From: Fragilariopsis cylindrus CCMP1102
Taxonomy: Eukaryota; Bacillariophyta; Bacillariophyceae; Bacillariales; Bacillariaceae
Length of the DNA stretch: 64,000 nucleotides
Reading direction: 5' to 3'
Assembly (NCBI GenBank): GCA_900095095.1
Contig: FMBT01000292.1
Span: 958,046 to 1,022,045 of the forward strand
The position numbers and the translations under genes were made by a program. The notes under the pieces are model-generated. The model saw only the letters and a program-made list of their open reading frames with translations. It made no database searches and was not told the origin of the DNA. Below, in pieces: positions 22,109-33,819 of this stretch. Position 1 is the stretch's first letter. The number at the start of each line of letters is the position of its first letter.

Positions 22109-23464
22109 CTAATTAAAATCATCTTTGACTTCCCACCAATGCTTTAGGAGAGTTGCATCTGATACTCCTTTCTTTCGTTGAAAGACACAAATACGTCCAC
22201 TTTTCCCTACACCTTCGGATTTTAAATTTTTTGAATGATCAATCATATCAAAATCATTTAGCATATCAGTGGAACCATATTTTCGATAGGAGTGATATCC
22301 CGTCCACGTCGTCTGATTGATCAGTCTACAATCATGTAAAAGTACACGTGTTGTATTGTGTGATGCACCTTTCGATGATGCGTGCAAGAAACTAGCATAA
22401 ACACATCCTACCCTCCATCGTCCATCGACATAGTAAACATCAAATGGATTTGGTTCTTTAGAGAGTGGACCTAACTGATATCTATATCCATTGTTGAGTT
22501 GTTGCTGATTTTGGTTCTGTCCATTATTATTTGTGATCATTGCTGCTATAGGTACACCCCACATCAATGTTGAACCAACGTCTACAGAATAAAATCGAAA
22601 GAACGACGATGGCGATAACGATATCTTCCGACCATTACTTTTGACATTACTATTATCAGCACTCGTTGTCATCGTCGTCGTCAACGTTACGTTCGTTATT
22701 GTTTTGGTTGGGTTTGTATCAGATGTTGTCATCGTCGGATACGGATTTGATTTCGAATTATTCGTAAACGATTCTAATACGGTAGAATATGCCTCACGGA
22801 CCCAATTTTGATCTGAATCAATCCCAGCATAATACATGAAGTTGTTGCTACTAATGAAGTTATTGCTGTTGTCTGTCGTCGCTTTTATTACAGATTTATT
22901 TTTATTCTTTTGTTGCTGCATGTGTGCAGCTATATATGTTGATTCACCCAATCCAAATTCAAATATCGAATTTGCTTTGCTATATATTTGACTTAACAAA
23001 ACACGATCCGTATTTTGCAATCCACCCGTTCCTTTTTTCCAGTTTTGTAAATCAAATAAATTCAGATCAGTAGTACTGATATCTGCCATTGGTGTTCGAT
23101 TTGCTGCCTTCGCATGTTCTTTCTTGTCATCATCATCTTCTGCTACAACACTGACATCTTTTATCCTTATCGTCAACATATTATATTCATTTCTTTCTGG
23201 CTGAGATTCCTTTTGTAGTTGACCGAATACTTTTACCTGCAGTTCATCGAAAGCAGTTAGCGTCGTTGTCGTCGTCGTCGTATTTCTCCTTCTCCTGATC
23301 AAGTGGTTTTGGTCGCTGTATTGATGTCGCTGATGTTCTGAGATTGTCGGTAATGTCATGTAAACGTCAATGTCGTCGATATCATGTGTACGTCCTCCTC
23401 CTTCTCCTCCTATCAACGGCAGCTGGTAAAAGCTAGAATAAAGAAATATTATCTGATGATTCAA
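22109..23464 (-). CDS. Unknown protein with methyltransferase-like features
   Basis: Up to 451 residues; family not named with confidence. After a Thr-rich, low-complexity N-terminus there is a block SIFEFGLGESTYIAAHM (about 170), then YYAGIDSDQNWVREA, which look like motif I and the acidic strand of a SAM-dependent methyltransferase fold. Later blocks are FYSVDVGSTLMWGVPIA, NPFDVYYVDGRWRVGCVYASFL and RVLLHDC, matching the middle strands of such a fold. The 5' end is uncertain: the first residues could be replaced by a 44-base exon at 23488-23531 through a 55-base intron whose donor (GTTATA) is weak. Asn/Thr-rich insertions are typical of this genome. Confidence 0.55.
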   Translation of the reverse strand: MNHQIIFLYSSFYQLPLIGGEGGGRTHDIDDIDVYMTLPTISEHQRHQYSDQNHLIRRRRNTTTTTTTLTAFDELQVKVFGQLQKESQPERNEYNMLTIRIKDVSVVAEDDDDKKEHAKAANRTPMADISTTDLNLFDLQNWKKGTGGLQNTDRVLLSQIYSKANSIFEFGLGESTYIAAHMQQQKNKNKSVIKATTDNSNNFISSNNFMYYAGIDSDQNWVREAYSTVLESFTNNSKSNPYPTMTTSDTNPTKTITNVTLTTTMTTSADNSNVKSNGRKISLSPSSFFRFYSVDVGSTLMWGVPIAAMITNNNGQNQNQQQLNNGYRYQLGPLSKEPNPFDVYYVDGRWRVGCVYASFLHASSKGASHNTTRVLLHDCRLINQTTWTGYHSYRKYGSTDMLNDFDMIDHSKNLKSEGVGKSGRICVFQRKKGVSDATLLKHWWEVKDDFN

Positions 23465-23531
23465 TGATGCAATAATAGACTTATAACAATATTATCATTC
23501 TTAATTTATACGATAACGAAGATCGTTTCAT

Positions 23532-24771
23532 TTTGTAGTTTATTCGTTTGTTACAAAGGGGGTAATAAAGTGATGAGCAAAGAGGGCGAATTAAAGATGT
23601 TTGCAGCTATACAACGCGTAGCTTCTAGCTAGAGGTGTGATGTGTAATAACTTGTTGATAGATTGATATCGAATTTAGATGATTCTCTGGTACTACAGGT
23701 TCGAAGGTGAGAGCAAAACAATTCTTAGTTCATATCGAATTTTAAGTTTTGTCGTATAAAAATCTTGATTAATAATATATACAGTATTGAATATAATATT
23801 AGTTGCGTAGTATATTATGTGTGACTGAAAACGATACGCTTGGGCCTTATTTTGCCAAACTGTATTTTTTGTAATTAAAAAGTTTGGTGGATTGATGAGC
23901 GAGCACAACATAATAGCCAGTGGTGCTACGCAATTTGATTTGTTCAATCAGACAATACTTCAAAACATGTATTGAAGGATTTAGTAGATTGTATTTTAAA
24001 TTTTAATAGTAGTATATTTTACAAGTAAAGCAACTCAACCCATGCAGAGAACAGATTTTATATGGTTTGTATAGTAGTTAGTGAGAAAAGTTTGATTTGG
24101 TCTGTATTGAACACTGCCCTGTCACTAGGTGTTTTCGATAACTCTCCTAAACCATCCTAATCATGGAAACTGCTACTGGAACATAATAGGATTTACAGCA
24201 GTGAAAGGTAGAAGAAACAGAAAGCAACTATGAGGTGATTGCTTATTTTGTTATTTTTTGATTTTTCAATTTTGGGGTCAGAGGAAATTTAACATCTTCG
24301 CTCAATGTTTTATTCTTAGTTAGGTGTAACCTCATAACCTATAAATCGTGGGCTCAAATGATGTGAGAAAACAACGCGTAAAATTAAGTAACCGATCGTG
24401 TCTTCGAATTAAAATACGATCCTGTTTTTGAAAGTGGTAGTCCGAAGAAGTACTTGTTGTACTTTTACGATAGTAGTTTCCCACAAGTTTACTGCCATCC
24501 CTTCTTTCTATCCCTTCTGAACTTGCTTCTTGTAGGGTTGTTTAGATCTCGCTGCAACATTTCATCTGTGCAGTAACTTGTCCTTCCTATTCCCTGTGTT
24601 ATCGATACGGAACAGTAGGAAGAAAAAAGAAAAAAAGTAATATCTTTTGGATAATTACTGCTTACATATACAGTTGCTATACAGTACACGCTCAGGCATT
24701 TCAACAGAAGTGAAAATCTAGGTATCTTCCATACACATTAAAAAAGAAACGAAACGAAAAAAGAAACAATC
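23532..24771. other. Divergent intergenic spacer
   Basis: About 1.2 kb upstream of two divergent genes. AT-rich; the open frames here are short and have no recognisable domains. An A-rich leader directly precedes the ATG at 24772. Confidence 0.55.
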
Positions 24772-27700
24772 ATGTCTAACAACGACAGCAACAACAACAG
24801 CTTCCGCAACAATTCTATGTCCTCCTCCTCCTCATCCCAACATCGATCTTCGTCAGGACGAGGTGGAGGAGGTGGAAGTCATCATAATAATAATAATAAT
24901 CAGCAACGCCGAGGCAGTAGTCGCCGTAGTCGAGGGCCAAACAACATAACCAGTCTACCCTTTGAACAAGGTATCATTTGTAGTCTGAAGGAATCGTTTG
25001 GGTTCATCCATTGTGCAGAACGTCCCGAAGAAATATTCTTTCATTATAGTGAAGTTACAAATTGCCATCCTGATGAATTACAAATTGATACCGAAGTTGA
25101 GTTCAAGGTAGGACCGAGTGGTGGTGGTGGTGGTGGTGGAGACAATGATACCACGAAAGTTGCCGCCTTCCAAATTAAAACCGTAGAAACAGGAACGGTC
25201 GTTTGGGAGACAGAAGAAAAAGAAGGACAGTTCTATCAGGGATACGTCGAAAAACCTGTTACATTACGAAGTAATCATCGGGATGGAGGACGAGGCGGTG
25301 GTGGTGGTAAGGTTTTTGAAAGTGATGGAACTATACGAGTAATTGTGAATGGTCATTCGAAAGATAATGGCAGCAGCCAGAAAAATGAGGACAAAGATGA
25401 TACTACTGACGACAAGATTAACGATGATGGTAAAAAAAAAGATAAGACCGGACCGGTCGTTCGCTTAAGAGTTGGTGAATATACCGGAGCTCAAGCTAAT
25501 TCAAATGCTAGCGCAGAAAAAGAAATGAATAATAGTAGTAGCAATCATAATAACTCGAAAAGCAATAGTAATTCTCGCTTGTTTCGTGGTGACTTGGTTG
25601 AATTCCGTATTCTGTTGGATCGAAGAACTAAACAAAAGTATGCACGACATATCAAATTGATTCAATGTGAAAGGGATCGAAAACACATTGAAAAAGAAAA
25701 AAAACTTCTGGAAAATGCAACCGCCGAAGAAGGAATTGTTTTCGCCGTAAACAGCGGTTTTGGTTTTATTAAGAGTAATAGACGAAGAGAAGATGTTTAC
25801 TTTCATTTTTCTCAAATGGACGAGGCGAAAACGCAAAATGACAGTAGCAGCAAATTTGAACTCAAAAAGGGTCAAGAAGTCAAGTTCTTAGTTGTCACGG
25901 AACCGTCATCTGAGCGACAAAATAGCAGCAATAATTTACAGCGGTTATCAAAAAGTAGCAGTAGCACAGGCACCAAGATCAGTGCTAGAAAGGTCGAGTT
26001 ATTGCCTGCAGGAAGTGTTGTATTTCATACTGTAGAGGCAACAGGTGTAAAAGGGGTGGTCACAATGGTTCCACATCCTCCCAGTTCAGGTAACAAAAAT
26101 GGAGATTGTAAAGATGGTAGGATTTGTTTGATTGAATCTTTGATGACTTCACAGGCAGAAATTGGTGATAACGATAAAGGATCCACAGTAGACGAAGTTT
26201 TATTGCACTATTCCGATGCTCCAGGAGGTGTCTTTACGTATCAAAATCATCGCAATCAGTCAACAAATGGCTTGTGGGTTCATGAAGGTGATACTCTCCT
26301 ATTTGATATTATCAAGGAGACCGTTGATGGGTGCTATCGTGCTATTCCGACGCTTCATACTATTGAGTTGGGTGGGTCGATTCTAGAACCCAATCCGGAT
26401 GATCACGAAAATGAGAAGGTTAAGCCCGTTATGAGAATGGTGAGTACTTCAATGGTAGGTCGGTCCGAAGGGATAGTCGACACCTTGAAACCCGATTATG
26501 GTTTCATTCATTTTGCCGAGAGACCAATTAACGTACACTTTAAGTTCTATGATATTATGCCGACTGAACTCCAACGGGATATCCGCAAACAAATGGGAAT
26601 TGAGGAGCTAATAAACTTGGAGGAGGGAGTAGCTGTACAGTTTGATATATGTATTCATGGAAATATTACCACAACGTCCGGTGGAAATCGGGGTCGTCGT
26701 GGTGGCCGACAAGGACAAGCACCACAGGCGAGAGAGAATATTCGTGGCCAACGTGTTATTCTTTTGCCGAAGTCATTAGTCACTTTCGATAAGACTATTG
26801 CAACTGGTGCCACGGGTGTAATCAAATCAGTTGACCAGAAACAGATGTACGCAGGTTTGCTAGAAATGAAAGAAGAAGTGGAAGGAATTACAATGGATGA
26901 AAGGCATCCTCTTGTAGCACAAATGATTGATTCATTTTTGCATGAATCTGGTCTACCCAATGGAAGGAAGTCTCTGGTATTTCGAGATACTTTGGGAACG
27001 AGAGATGACGATATAGTTGTTGAAATGACAAAAATGAAGGGACGGGGTGTGCTTGAATGCAGCCACATCCCTGTTCCCGGTATTGGTAATCACCCTGGAA
27101 GACTCTGTATAAGACGAATGGAAAACAAGGGAGACGATGACGAAGTACAGGCTAAAGAAGAAGAGTCGAAAGGAAAGAGAAAAGTCAAGGCCTACAGGAA
27201 TATTCCCTTTGATAAGTCGGGGCTTGATGAGGCGCTAAAGGACGACGTACCTCCCTCACCTGGTGATATTATAACATGTGACGTATTTCAAAATCGTAGG
27301 TCTGGAAATATCTTGGTTAGAAATCTAAAAATCGTGCAAAGAAAATTTGTAGATGCAACGGAACCAACACCTATAGTAGCTTCGGGAGTGGGAGTTGTTA
27401 AGGATGTAGTCGCTAGAAGAAACTTTGGTTTCATCTCTGTCTTGGATGATAACAACGCAAAAAGAGAGTTACTTTTCTTTCACCTTCCAAAGGATAAAAG
27501 ACGAGGAGTTGGATTTAATAAAGGAACCGAGGTCAAGTTCGATATTGCTATAGAGGGCACAAAACGTGTTGCAATTAACGTAGAAAGCATACCGAGAGGA
27601 ACGATCCCATCAGTTGTATCAAAAAATGCATGCCTTGGATATATTGTAATGGAACCTTCTCATACGACCCTTTCGAATACACCAGTTCGAAGAGCCAAAG

Positions 27701-28617
27701 GTGGAAGTGACAAGGGTATCAGTGGCAGATGGGTCGATATGAATGATGATTCCAAAAAGACTCCCAAGCAAGATATGGTTGAAGAAGGTTGTATCGTATT
27801 GTTGGAAGACAAAAGTGGGATGTTCCAGAAAAAGCAAGTCAAAAGGAGGAAGAAAAGATCGGCATCCGTAGACAGTACCGATTCTTCAGATGACCTGAGT
27901 ATTGACGAGACAAAGAGCGTCGAAAGCGGTGACGGACTTAGCACCGATGACGAGTTAAGTGTTGATGGAGCTACCAGCAGCGATGATGAATGTCTGGAAG
28001 ACAACGGTTTTGTATCCGTTCTATCACGTATTGGCTACAAGAATGGTTCAATCGCTATTCATGGTCATGGATCAACTTCGTCGATGGATAATTCCACAAA
28101 TCCACGTCGTGGGGATCTCGTTTCTTTTATCAAAGGAAGAAAACGGAAGACTGCTCGTGACATACGAGTGGTGAAGCGGGAAACGGCCACTTTGCAGCGT
28201 GGGAGACTAGAAAATATTCAGCTTGTTGATACCGAGGATAAAAGGAACAAGGGAACGGCTAAATTCATCGCAGCGACAGAGAAGCAGGAAGTTTACGATA
28301 TTGACTTAGCGGAAATTGTGAGTTGTGCTGCTTCAATCCTCAAGGAGAAGGAATCGGTAGAGGGCATTTTACACGAAGGTAGAGTATATGGCTTGTGTCG
28401 TACCAGTGATCTTTATTTGACGTCGAAGATAGGATCAGGCAAAAACAAGGAACGCCCGAAACTGAATCTCACTGTCAAAAGAGACCGTGGTGGGACAATC
28501 ATGGCTCAATCAATGATGGCAACAGGGCCGAACAAGACAATTGGGTTTCAAGCTGGATGGACGAAAAGAATTAGTCTATATGAAATAAAAGATGATGAAG
28601 AGGAAGGAAGCCAATGA
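24772..28617 (+). CDS. Multi-cold-shock-domain RNA-binding protein, UNR/CSDE1-like
   Basis: A single uninterrupted 1281-codon exon. After a Ser/Asn/Gly-rich, RGG-like N-terminus, cold-shock domains are visible by their RNP-1 and RNP-2-like motifs: about residue 63 (GIICSLKESFGFIHCAER then EIFFHYSEV), about 321 (GIVFAVNSGFGFIKSN then DVYFHFSQM), about 565 (GIVDTLKPDYGFIHFAER then VHFKFYDI) and about 872 (FGFISVLDDN then LLFFHLPK). Non-canonical CSD-like segments occupy the spaces between them (for example GVVTMVPH, GVIKSVDQ), the alternating arrangement known from UNR/CSDE1. Such proteins bind single-stranded RNA in the cytoplasm and control translation and mRNA decay. A Ser/Asp-rich acidic insert lies near 1025-1080. 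Confidence 0.85.
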   Translation: MSNNDSNNNSFRNNSMSSSSSSQHRSSSGRGGGGGSHHNNNNNQQRRGSSRRSRGPNNITSLPFEQGIICSLKESFGFIHCAERPEEIFFHYSEVTNCHPDELQIDTEVEFKVGPSGGGGGGGDNDTTKVAAFQIKTVETGTVVWETEEKEGQFYQGYVEKPVTLRSNHRDGGRGGGGGKVFESDGTIRVIVNGHSKDNGSSQKNEDKDDTTDDKINDDGKKKDKTGPVVRLRVGEYTGAQANSNASAEKEMNNSSSNHNNSKSNSNSRLFRGDLVEFRILLDRRTKQKYARHIKLIQCERDRKHIEKEKKLLENATAEEGIVFAVNSGFGFIKSNRRREDVYFHFSQMDEAKTQNDSSSKFELKKGQEVKFLVVTEPSSERQNSSNNLQRLSKSSSSTGTKISARKVELLPAGSVVFHTVEATGVKGVVTMVPHPPSSGNKNGDCKDGRICLIESLMTSQAEIGDNDKGSTVDEVLLHYSDAPGGVFTYQNHRNQSTNGLWVHEGDTLLFDIIKETVDGCYRAIPTLHTIELGGSILEPNPDDHENEKVKPVMRMVSTSMVGRSEGIVDTLKPDYGFIHFAERPINVHFKFYDIMPTELQRDIRKQMGIEELINLEEGVAVQFDICIHGNITTTSGGNRGRRGGRQGQAPQARENIRGQRVILLPKSLVTFDKTIATGATGVIKSVDQKQMYAGLLEMKEEVEGITMDERHPLVAQMIDSFLHESGLPNGRKSLVFRDTLGTRDDDIVVEMTKMKGRGVLECSHIPVPGIGNHPGRLCIRRMENKGDDDEVQAKEEESKGKRKVKAYRNIPFDKSGLDEALKDDVPPSPGDIITCDVFQNRRSGNILVRNLKIVQRKFVDATEPTPIVASGVGVVKDVVARRNFGFISVLDDNNAKRELLFFHLPKDKRRGVGFNKGTEVKFDIAIEGTKRVAINVESIPRGTIPSVVSKNACLGYIVMEPSHTTLSNTPVRRAKGGSDKGISGRWVDMNDDSKKTPKQDMVEEGCIVLLEDKSGMFQKKQVKRRKKRSASVDSTDSSDDLSIDETKSVESGDGLSTDDELSVDGATSSDDECLEDNGFVSVLSRIGYKNGSIAIHGHGSTSSMDNSTNPRRGDLVSFIKGRKRKTARDIRVVKRETATLQRGRLENIQLVDTEDKRNKGTAKFIAATEKQEVYDIDLAEIVSCAASILKEKESVEGILHEGRVYGLCRTSDLYLTSKIGSGKNKERPKLNLTVKRDRGGTIMAQSMMATGPNKTIGFQAGWTKRISLYEIKDDEEEGSQ

Positions 28618-28713
28618 TCCAATGCCTCTATATAATAAGCATAAATTAAGAAGTCGCATAGAGAAAGGTATTAAAATTAGTTCAGAGGATTCAATTAAAC
28701 TAACTACTAAGAA

Positions 28714-31499
28714 TTAAAAGTCGCTATTTAGTGCTTCATTAATGGAATACGAGATTGTCTTGCAGATGCTCCTGCAATCTGCGTCGGGGTCCCTCTTAGA
28801 CATGTCAAGCATTGTCCTCGGTAGAGTAGCTTCGTCGTACAGAAGCCCGATTAATCTTTCATCTGGTAGCATAGTTATCGATGTAGATACGGCAACCAGC
28901 ACAGAAAGTCTAACTTCCGCAACGTCAGCGGTTCGAAAGTCCCACACAAGATCTAATAAATCGTTTGCCAACACTTGTGAAGCTTGAATACCCGCAAACT
29001 CCACAATTATTGCAAGACAACGGAAGAAATAGGTCAAAAGGATTGATCCAGTCGAGCCCGTCCACAATGTATCGTTTTCTTTATGCTTTATGAACCCGGC
29101 AATCAATGAATAGAACCATATTGGTGCAATGTTAGAAAACGGTTCTTGATTGATTTTTGTTGACTGCGTGAACGTTTTCGACGAGTGTTAGATAGAACGC
29201 GAGATACTTGGTTCGAATGTGATACGGTACTATGTTCGTGATCAATCGAATGAATGTTTGACGTCGTGGATTCGTCACGATTCTGAAGAGATTGAGAAAC
29301 AATTTGATTCCCGGATAGTTCAATGGCAGCACTCTGTAAGGCTGCTAGAATACTCAATCTATCCATTAGGCCGCATTCTTCAAATAGTTGTTCGATCAAA
29401 ACCTGTCCAACTGACATGGGTTCCTCAAAAATCAGCGCCCTAATCGCAATCTCTCGTTTTGCGTTGAACTGGTGAATATTAAATTTATCTTCCATCCTCA
29501 ATAGCTGTAGGACTAGAGATACAGCCACATCTTTCAGATCGTCAGGACGTGTACGAATCAAGTCAGGGAGAGCATCAAGGGCGGCTTCGTGACGCGTGTA
29601 TGCGTGATCGTGATTCTCTCCTGTTCGTAAAAGTTCTAAAGCTTCCAATAAATGGAGAGGTCGAGGTGTCTCCCTTAAGTCTTCCTCGTCGTCTTCCAAA
29701 TCGTATGGGGTGAGTTCACCTTCATATTCTACTGATAAATCATCGTCGTCGTCGTCGTCCGCCGTTGTCGTCGCTGATTACTTCTCTATTAATTTGCGGT
29801 TCACCATCTTCTTTATCTGAAATATCGATATCTTCGTCGTCGCTGTCGTAGTCTGCGTCAGGATCGACCAATCGATGATTTTTCTGCTTCGATTTAATCT
29901 TTTCCTTGTTCTTGATCCCTTTCTTTTTATCAATATCATCATAGTCGTCAACTTCTTTTTCCTCATCGGAGAGAAAGTCCTCGAATTGAACATCTTGTCC
30001 CAAGCCTTTGGCCAATTGATGCGCAATACGCATCCCATCTTGTCTGATCGACGTTATAGTCGAACCCAACCGATGTGAGACTCCATTTACTAGAGACATT
30101 GTTAGTTCTCGTTGTGTTATATCTTGTAAAGATGACGAAGATGGTGAAGATGGTGATGATGAAAAAGACAACAGAAGCACCAATCCTTGCCACAAAACGA
30201 GAGACACGTGATGTTGTTGTCTACCTTCCACCTCTTGAACAAAAGTCCATTGAGACCAACGATCTGCAATATTAGTAAGATGTTTTGTCAATAATGCTGT
30301 AGAAGAAGTTGTAATTGTAGATATAATAGACTGTGGTTCAGTGGAGGAGGAAGCTTTCGAGAAAACTAATTGTTCAGTGATCGCTTCTTGATGTTCCATC
30401 GAAGAACACCCAAATAGAGAATTACAGATGACCAGAATTATACCATTACACGGACGGTCAGCGTGACCTCGGACGTTAGCATATTGAAGTAGAGCGAGAA
30501 CCAGAGTCGCCATATCGCGTGGTAGTAATTCGATACCAATTAGAAAAGATGTCAATGCGGCAGCAATTTTGTCATCGTCGTCATCAGTAGTGACATTGTC
30601 AGTATAATTTCTATCATTATTTTCAGAATCATCGTCGTGATCATTAATAGAAGGAATACTTTTGGTGATATATTTGTTCCTATGATCGGATCGCATCAAT
30701 CCTTGTGCCACGTATTCACTACGTCGCGTCTGAAGTAGTTGAATTATCAACAACTTTGAGTACCAAGAGGTACTACAAACAACGTCAGAGCTTGTTATTC
30801 TCGTCCGGATCCAAGCAAAGTGCACTAATCTCTGGTAAAAATAACTGGGTGTGCCGTGTAAAGGTACCTGTAATTTCACGGCGTGACATGCATTGGACAA
30901 AGTTTGCGGCAGTAAGAGAACTATTCCAGTGATGAATCGTTTCCATTCGAGCGATTTCACTTTATCGTAGTCGTCGGAGCCATTATCCAATGAACCAATC
31001 CTTAGACCACAATCACTTTTATCATGTTCGTTTTCTTTCGCCAATGACGTTGTTTTTGCTGATAGAAGCATTCTTTGAATTGTCGACCAGCATGCTTGTA
31101 CGATACTTCGTAGGGGTAATGAGGTTGAAGATGTCCACGATTGTTTGTCGTTCTTATTCCGATTAGAAGTAGTAGCGGCGATGTCTTTCAACAACCCAGA
31201 ACAGGTCGAAATTACAATAATTTGACCACAAGCATTTAATATTCGATCTATGTCATTCGAAACCTGTCCGTACGGCCAAGTTATAAGGACACTGTGTGAA
31301 ATATTTTCTTGAGCTGCTAGGATTTGGGTCGGTGATAATATCGATGATGGAATCCTTTCTTGAAAATTTCCAAAAATATAGCCAGATCAATAAAGCATCG
31401 TTTCTGTTCTGTCAGAGTCTTGGCGGTACGGCATCGATCCATCAATATTTCTTCATCATGCTGTTGTGTAACCGATCTCGATGTTGGCGGATTATTCAT
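28714..31499 (-). CDS. TEL2/TELO2-like protein, reading frame interrupted
   Basis: Minus-strand gene read as exons 31430-31499 and 28714-31358 (about 904 residues). A 71-base intron (31359-31429, GTACCG to TTCAAG) puts the start in phase. The family core is clear: TPYDLEDDEEDLRETPRPLHLLEALELLR, then LPDLIRTRPDDL, LLRMEDKFNIHQFNAKREIAIRAL and a C-terminal SNIAPIWFYSLIAGFI. Tel2 works with Tti1/Tti2 and HSP90 to mature PIKK kinases. The frame breaks twice: near 29758-29762 at the (GTC)n tract next to CCG, and at AAAA 29135-29138. The two shifts cancel, as the exon length modulo 3 requires. Either consensus errors or decay; errors are likelier because TEL2 is usually single-copy and essential. 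Its 3' end is only 96 bases from the CSD gene. Confidence 0.75.
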
Positions 31500-31746
31500 A
31501 TTCAATAATGCCTTGATAGTTTATAACTAACTTTGTCTACCGTGAGAACTCTTTCATCATTGTTATTGTCATCTTCGTCATCATCGTTTCATGTTTCATC
31601 GTTCATATCGTTTCGTCGTTTTCGTCATGGCACATAAGAAAAATACCGCCACTAATAATTAGTGTCTGAAACTCAAGATAATTTCCCATCTCCCCCGATT
31701 GTCGACCTATAAACATTATTTTAAGTCTCATGACGATATATTGATT

Positions 31747-31862
31747 GGTTTGGTTTGGTTTGGTTGCTGCTTGCTGCTTGCTGCTTGCTGCTTGCTGCTT
31801 GCTGCTTGCTGCTTGCTGCTGCTTGCTGCTTGCTGCATGCTGCTTGCTGCTTGCTGCTTGCT
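31747..31862. repeat. TTGCTGC heptamer minisatellite
   Basis: A short GGTTT array (31747-31764) runs into about 13 head-to-tail copies of a 7-base unit TTGCTGC (about 31764-31862). One copy lacks TTGC and one carries CATGC in place of CTTGC. It lies upstream of TEL2 in non-coding sequence. Confidence 0.92.
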
Positions 31863-32001
31863 GGGCCTTGCGGCACTAATAATTTTGGGGGTTTCATAGA
31901 AACTAAATAGTATATTTTTCTGAACAGCGGGTATGCTCAGCGTGGAATATTCTTTGTTGTTTAGATTGATCTTGCATATTCTCTTCTCTTAGCCTTATCA
32001 G

Positions 32002-32036
32002 CTTCTTCTTCTTCTTCTTCTTCTTCTTCTTCTTCT
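32002..32036. repeat. TTC trinucleotide microsatellite
   Basis: About eleven uninterrupted copies of TTC (GAA on the other strand), in non-coding sequence. Confidence 0.9.
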
Positions 32037-33819
32037 CTAGAGAACCTTATCTTTTTCCCATTCTTTCTGACACAAGGATGTTGTCTCATTACATCACATG
32101 GTGACATTAATGATACATATAAGCCTGGTGTTGAGCAACCCACACACCATTCAACAAAAGGCAGGTAATGTAAGAATCTTCTTCTTGTTTATGGGCCGGG
32201 TATTGGTAGTCAAAGGACTTATTTTCATTGAGATTCTTGATATAGGTCGATACACATTCACCACTTTGTTGACTGAAGGCCCAAACCCTAAGATGTTTAA
32301 GCAGCGCAAGCACTGCACTGTTTGCAACAATTTGTTGTATCCTGTCCAACCAAAGCTGTTCTAATTCTCTAAACTGTTTCTTTGTCAGTCATGATCCATA
32401 AGTTTTTGCTGCTCCAAGCATGGTGGTGGTGGTGGTGGTTTAGTAGTCCTTGTTTTTCTTACTATCTAAAGATAGTCCTTAGCAAACAAATAGTTTGTAC
32501 CATTGAAGCACCCAGTAAAGAATCGTACCATTCACATCCGTCTCTATCACAAATAAAGTACAGTACCGGATGGTCATTATTGAGGCAGAAATCAGAGAAT
32601 TTTTAACCATAAAGTGGATTAGATACCCTTCCAATATTTTTGCCTGTTGTTGGTATAGGATACTAAATATTACATACAAATTTAGCACCAAGAGCAACAG
32701 CATCTTTTTTCTTCAGGAAGTAGCTCTACCAGAATACTGGAGACGGCCTTGTTTCTGTGTTGTCACAAAGCATTCATTCTTGACATCAGTCTGACCTGTT
32801 CCACCAGTATAAAATAGAATTCTATCTTGCAAAACTTTCCAAATATTTTAAGGTATATCTTTAAATAAGGTGAGAGTGAATTGATGATTGAAGTCCACAT
32901 ATCCATAGCATCATTCCGTTTCAATGGAAGAAATATATATGTAAACAAGGTGCTGGTACAGTACACACAGCAAGAGGCTGGATCAATTTCAGATAGGCCC
33001 CAGTGACGCGCTTTTAAATCCTCACAGGGAATGCCATTCAGTCACTTGTGTACAGTAAATACATGGGGGAAACTATTTGTATGTGCGTTATCAATTTGAA
33101 TGAAAGATGGTTCAATCAGCATACCAATGGGGAAGTTGTAGCAGGAATTGATGTATAGAGGTGGTTGTCTGCAATGGCAACAAAGATAGAACAGTCAGAG
33201 GGAAGAAGATAGTATTGAAAATAAGACACCTCTGTTGATGAGCCTCATCAAACATATGTCTATAGTGTTAGACCTGGAGAAATCACTGGAACCCCTAATG
33301 AATCTGCTTTAAAGCATATTCATATTGTTGTTGGTGTTGTTTTGGAAGGAGCTTATTGTGCCAGTGACAGTAGCAGAATACAGATACATTCTGGGTGAAA
33401 GCAGTACTTCTTTGTACGAGTACAGTATTGCTTGGATTGGCCTGGTTCAACAGTCATATAATCCATAAATTCCCAGGTCTGTGGCATAATAAAAGGAGGG
33501 AAAGAAGGACTAAAATTATATAGTCATTATAGGGGAACAAAAGCATCAGTATATCAACTTCAATTTAAAATAATTTGACCTCATTCTGTTTGCTGATGCT
33601 GTTCTTTTGTTGCCAGGCATGCATCAGTTTTGGTCCTCCCCTCCTTTCTAAGTTTGTCTATTTTCTAGTCAAATTATGTTGTATTGATTTTGAACAGACA
33701 AGTAATCTTCCACCACGAGGGGAAAATTAGTTTTATAGCTACTATGTTGTGAAGCAATCGACAGCGTTCTGTCGTCGTGTGTGAATTATAATATTATATT
33801 ATATCACAGTACAGGCAGT

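Noticed and set aside
31359-31429. A third frameshift at the TEL2 start
   Set aside because: A 71-base GT-AG intron fits the phase on both sides without any base change, so it was preferred.
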